Shown here piece after piece: positions 60,539 through 64,000 of a stretch of DNA of 64,000 bases. Within the stretch, counting starts at the first letter, position 1, and the number at the start of each line of letters is the position of its first letter. The DNA comes from Panagrolaimus kolymaensis (lineage: Eukaryota > Nematoda > Chromadorea > Rhabditida > Panagrolaimidae), in contig JAJQJQ010000011.1 of NCBI GenBank assembly GCA_028622995.1, forward strand, positions 558,001 through 622,000. The letters run 5' to 3'. The notes below the pieces were generated by a model. It was not told the DNA's origin. It ran no database searches and saw nothing but the letters and a program-made list of their open reading frames with translations. Made by a program: the position numbers and the translations under genes.

Positions 60539-61088
60539 GTCTCTTAAAAAAGGTAGCGATAATAGTCAAAATATATTAGAGATGGTTAAAAGTAAAGGTA
60601 TCATAAAAACGTTAGTTATCAAACGTTAAAAAAACACGCAAACAAAAACAACAAAAAAATTACGATGAAAGTTACCGAATTAAATCTTTTTATTATTTTA
60701 AAATTTATAACCATTATAGATTTAAAAATATTAACAAAATTAACAAAAAAAAGAAAGAAAGAAGAGCTAAATTAACTGTACAAAAAATATTAATTTTTTT
60801 TTAATTTCATTGCTCGAATAAAGAAGAAAAGAAAAAATGAGATAAGAAATAAAGAATCCTAATTTTTTTCGATCATAAAGCTTTTGAAGAAAGTTATGAG
60901 AAAATTATGCTAATAGGTGGTGGTGACTAGGAAGGTAAGAAGGAGATAATTGAAACTTTTATAAATAATGCTATTATTGTGACTGACGACTGGGATTAAG
61001 TAAGTAGAGAGGCGATAAAAAAATAATAATGGCAGAATCTTGGCTCTTTTTTTCTGTGAGAAAAAAGGATATTTTTTTGTGAAAAGAA
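60539..61088. other. Intergenic, no gene seen
   Basis: Spacer between the TRIC gene's 3' end and the TOE1-like start, both minus strand. A/T-rich, with a GACTGAC (reverse of GTCAGTC) at 60981. No coding signal. Confidence 0.5.
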
Positions 61089-62297
61089 TTATTGTTCTTT
61101 TTTATGTTCGGGTGGCACGGTTCCATTTTCAGTAATATTTTTTCGTTCGCGTGATTGTACAACCGCTCTGAAAAAAATAGTTTGAAAGCAATGAATCCGA
61201 TGATAGACAAAGAAGTCGAAGGTGTAAACAAAGCAAACCTTGTAAGAGCATCCCAAATTCCACCCATAAAAACAGCACAAAATAAATTTTCAAATGGTGC
61301 CAATGGATCATTAACATGAAGAAGGACAGCGCTAAGTTTGAAATAAACAAAGAATGCAACGATGCACTGAAGAAAAAAAAATTAAGATTTATCAACACTT
61401 TGAAATTTTGTGGGAGAGCACAATAAGTTTTAACGAAAGAAAGAATTTCGTTACTTTTTTCTGTCTCAAAAAAGCTTACCAAATAAGTAATTTCATGGGG
61501 CAATGCAATATAAAGAGAATGACGATCGAGGGTAAAAATGATGGAAGCAATCACGCAAGCTTTAGTCGCAAAAGATGGTCGAAGTATTTCGCTTTGTGTT
61601 GGAATCCAGACTCCTCGAATGAGTTGTTCAAAAACTTTAACGATTCCTGATCCTGCACCTTTTGCTGTACCAACAATCACATGAATTAAATATGCATTGG
61701 GATATAATTTTGCTGCATATGCAACACCATGATGAATTTTATATGCTCGTTGAATTTCTTTCATCACAGATAAAACTATTTTAATTGGTGTTATTTTTGT
61801 TAATTTAAATACCACATCAAAAGGGGAATAAAAGATGAGATACCATACAGCTGTAGCCTAAAAAAATTTTTGGAAGTAAGTAATTGGAGATATTTGGAAT
61901 AGCAAGTTTACCAAAAGGATATCTTCATGCTTTTTGAATGGAGCAATAAGAGGTTCGCCGAGAAGGAAATTGGCAAGAAGGCTTCCAGCAAAGCAAACTA
62001 CCATGGAAGATACCCAGCAACTAAGTGGATGACGGCGTGAAAATGTTTGCCCATTAGTGCCGAGATCATCTCGAACCGCTGCCACCATCTGAAAAATGGA
62101 TATTTGTTAAATCCGGAAATCAAACAACAAAAGCATTTGAAAAGGCTTCTTTTTTCCTTCTAAGGACAAAAGTAATAAAAACTCACTAAAAGATAATGTG
62201 CTATATCAAAATATGGTGTCATTTTTAATCTTTGAACTGAACTTCCTGCAGTTAACAGGACATCTTGGTCCACTTTGATGCTGTCGAAGAATCCCAT
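61089..62297 (-). CDS. tric: TRIC-type intracellular cation channel (TMEM38 family)
   Basis: Five exons (62187-62297, 61912-62088, 61480-61857, 61239-61366, 61089-61167) give 290 residues, the family's normal size. Hydrophobic helices are interrupted by the conserved stretches YSPFDV, the KEIQRAYKIHHGV segment and VKVFEQLIRGVW, with DPLAPFENLFCAV and GGIWDAL near the end, then a short charged tail (VVQSRERKN). TRIC channels form trimeric monovalent-cation pores in the ER/SR membrane that balance charge during Ca2+ release. The last intron (61168-61238) was preferred because the unspliced reading gives an unlike, longer tail. A leader acceptor lies just upstream of the ATG at 62297. Confidence 0.9.
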
Positions 62298-63008
62298 CTT
62301 CGCTTCCCCCTTTTTTGTCGATGGTAAAAATTTATACCCTAAAAATTGCAATCATTAATATTTTTCTTTAACAAAACCAGGGAACACATTATTTAAAAAA
62401 ATCTAAAGCTATTCATTGTCAAAAACATTGTTGAAAAGCAACAATAAAAAAATGCTTTTTTGAACACGACAAACGTAAAACCGCTGTTTTATTGCTGCTT
62501 CTCCAGACATATAACAAGGAAATTAAAGAATTTAAAAAAAAATGAGCTTAGGTGAGAGGATATTTTCTTTTTTCTCGATCGATGCAGTTGAGAAAAAAAA
62601 ATAAAGAAGAAAGATGAAAGCTATACGCTTTTTGCTGTGTAAAAATGACAAGTTTTTATGTGAGGTTTTTTTGAGCAACTTAAAGGAAGAAGAAAGAAAG
62701 GGAGAGGATCCTTCCATCCGTTCGCAAACAAAACAAAAAATATATCGAAATGGATGCTCTGCTTTTTTGAAACACAATAAGCTTGTTTTTTTTTTTGTTA
62801 TTTCCAATGATTTGAGTTTTTTTTGGCTTTTAAAACTTTGTGATTTTAGGAAAGATGGATGGCAAAAATATTTAGGCTAACTTCGACACTGGAAAAATCG
62901 GAAGTGATTTGTTCCCAACAAAAAAAAAATACAGAACAAAAAATATTTTAAATCGCAATCGAATTTCTTTTTTTTCTTCAACATCTTTTACTTTATGAAA
63001 CAAAAAAA
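62298..63008. other. Intergenic, no gene seen
   Basis: Spacer between the PP2C 3' end and the TRIC gene. The frames at 62532-62880 on both strands are Phe/Lys-rich mirror images of A/T tracts, not genes. Confidence 0.5.
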
Positions 63009-64000
63009 CTACAAATTTATTAAAGCACTTTTAAACCCAATAATTACAATAGAAACATTATCCCCACATCCACGACGAATGGCTTCTGCACTTAAATCAT
63101 CTACAATTAAATCCCATAAAGATTGATGAAAAATTTCTTCATTTTTTTCATTATTTTTTAATGATTTTAATTTCTCTAAAACATAATTGATTGCTTCTTT
63201 AGAAGTAAAAACTTTCCATAAACCATCACAAGCGAGAATAACGAATCTAAAAACCAATAAAATGGAAGGGATAATGTTGAAGGATATAATAATTAAATTA
63301 CTTGTCATTTGATGAAAGAGTAACTTTTTTAACATCTGGAACACAAATAACTCCTAAATTTTTAAATGATCCATCACCAATGGATCGAGAAACTTCGATA
63401 GAACCTTGAACTCTGCCATCTCTGAAAAAACATCAGATTGTAATTAATAAATTTAAGGGATTTTCTCAAATGTGGAGGACTAACTTAACAAATCCGCCAC
63501 TTTTTTGAATTCTCATTCTTTCATCAAATAACATAGGTGAATGATCTATGGTTAAATCTAATGGAAGATAAGATGAAACTTCCTCGCTTTTTTTACGACA
63601 TAAAACAGCCTAAAAATTCAAGTTCTCGACTTTGCTATAACGGGCCATGTTTAAAACTAACTCGACTATCACCAACATTAGCGACATAAATAACATTATT
63701 TAATAAAAATAAAATTGTTACAGTTGAACCATCTTTAAGAGATGGAATTCTGAAATCACGCCTTTACTACTTCACAATCCCGGAATAAGAAAAAGCTTAC
63801 GAGGCTTTTGCAATTTGAAGAAATTCTTCATCAATATTTTTAAAAGATTCAATAAATATTTTTTTCATTGATTTTTCAAGTACAGATAACTCATTCGTCG
63901 GGGATGCATCTGCAAAAAATTAAAATATTGAATATAAAAAAATTCGAGGAATGTGGCGGCTTACATTTACAACAAGAATTAATAAAAACATTGGAAAATT
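63009..64000 (-). CDS. ilkap: ILKAP-like PP2C serine/threonine phosphatase (5' part outside window)
   Basis: Six exons or parts (63965-64000 partial, 63801-63909, 63662-63749, 63485-63609, 63302-63421, 63009-63246) give about 238 C-terminal residues, phases consistent. PP2C motifs in order: STVTILFLLNN, VANVGDSRAV, the EVSRSIGDG motif, FVILACDGLWKVF and a RGCGDNVSIVII end. The final Asp-Asn and the GDSR/CDG aspartates bind Mn2+/Mg2+ in this family. The combination CDGLWKVFTSKEA and RMRIQKSGG resembles ILKAP, the phosphatase that acts on integrin-linked kinase signalling, more than other PP2Cs. The N-terminal catalytic aspartates lie outside the window. Confidence 0.85.

Noticed and set aside
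60974..61303. Unspliced C-terminal reading of the TRIC gene
   Set aside because: A canonical GT...TTTTTTCAG intron at 61168-61238 gives a short charged tail as in the family; the read-through tail is low complexity.

Overview
This window is AT-rich eukaryotic DNA, most likely from a free-living or clade IV-type nematode (inference). The evidence is short introns of about 42-90 nt with TTTTAG or TTTCAG acceptors, two tandem p27/Kip-type CDK inhibitor genes arranged like the cki-1/cki-2 pair of Caenorhabditis, a KIN-16-like divergent receptor tyrosine kinase, and an F-box-like protein of a type expanded in nematodes. Gene models below were built by hand from translated exons whose phases join, so exon ends are predictions.

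Layout. 1-7.9 kb: a secreted cysteine-rich protein with internal repeats (minus, runs off the left edge), a small tail-anchored protein (plus), an unknown two-exon gene (minus) and a four-pass membrane protein (plus). 7.4-24.4 kb: a large rearrangement. A 7359-bp segment (7372-14730) recurs inverted at 15050-22408 around a 319-bp spacer. After a blunt junction at 22408/22409, a third, direct copy of 13213-15239 follows (22409-24435) and leads into unique DNA. As a result, an STMP1-like mitochondrial microprotein, an F-box-like gene, a ZASP/ALP-type PDZ gene and an LTR-like element are all present twice, in head-to-head orientation. The PDZ first exon is present a third time, fused to the 3' half of the membrane-protein gene. 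The central 190-bp inverted repeat looks like a transposon with long terminal repeats. The third copy keeps the transposon's original right end, so the structure reads as a template-switch event seeded by that hairpin (duplication / inverted triplication / duplication type), or as an assembly error.

24.4-29.8 kb: a sparse stretch with a degenerate tRNA-like sequence and a GC-rich hairpin, then a 12-exon receptor tyrosine kinase whose DFG motif reads DFE. 29.8-45.8 kb: about 16 kb of A/T-tract-rich DNA with no convincing gene, ending at the first CDK inhibitor and plausibly its regulatory region. The second CDK inhibitor lies 8 kb further on.

56-64 kb: a compact cluster of housekeeping genes: an SLC7-type amino-acid transporter (plus), TOE1-like deadenylase (minus), TRIC/TMEM38 cation channel (minus) and an ILKAP-like PP2C phosphatase (minus, cut by the right edge). 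The genes do not form one pathway. The two linked pairs are the tandem cell-cycle inhibitors and the duplicated muscle/Z-disc PDZ gene. The rearrangement changes dosage of the duplicated set.
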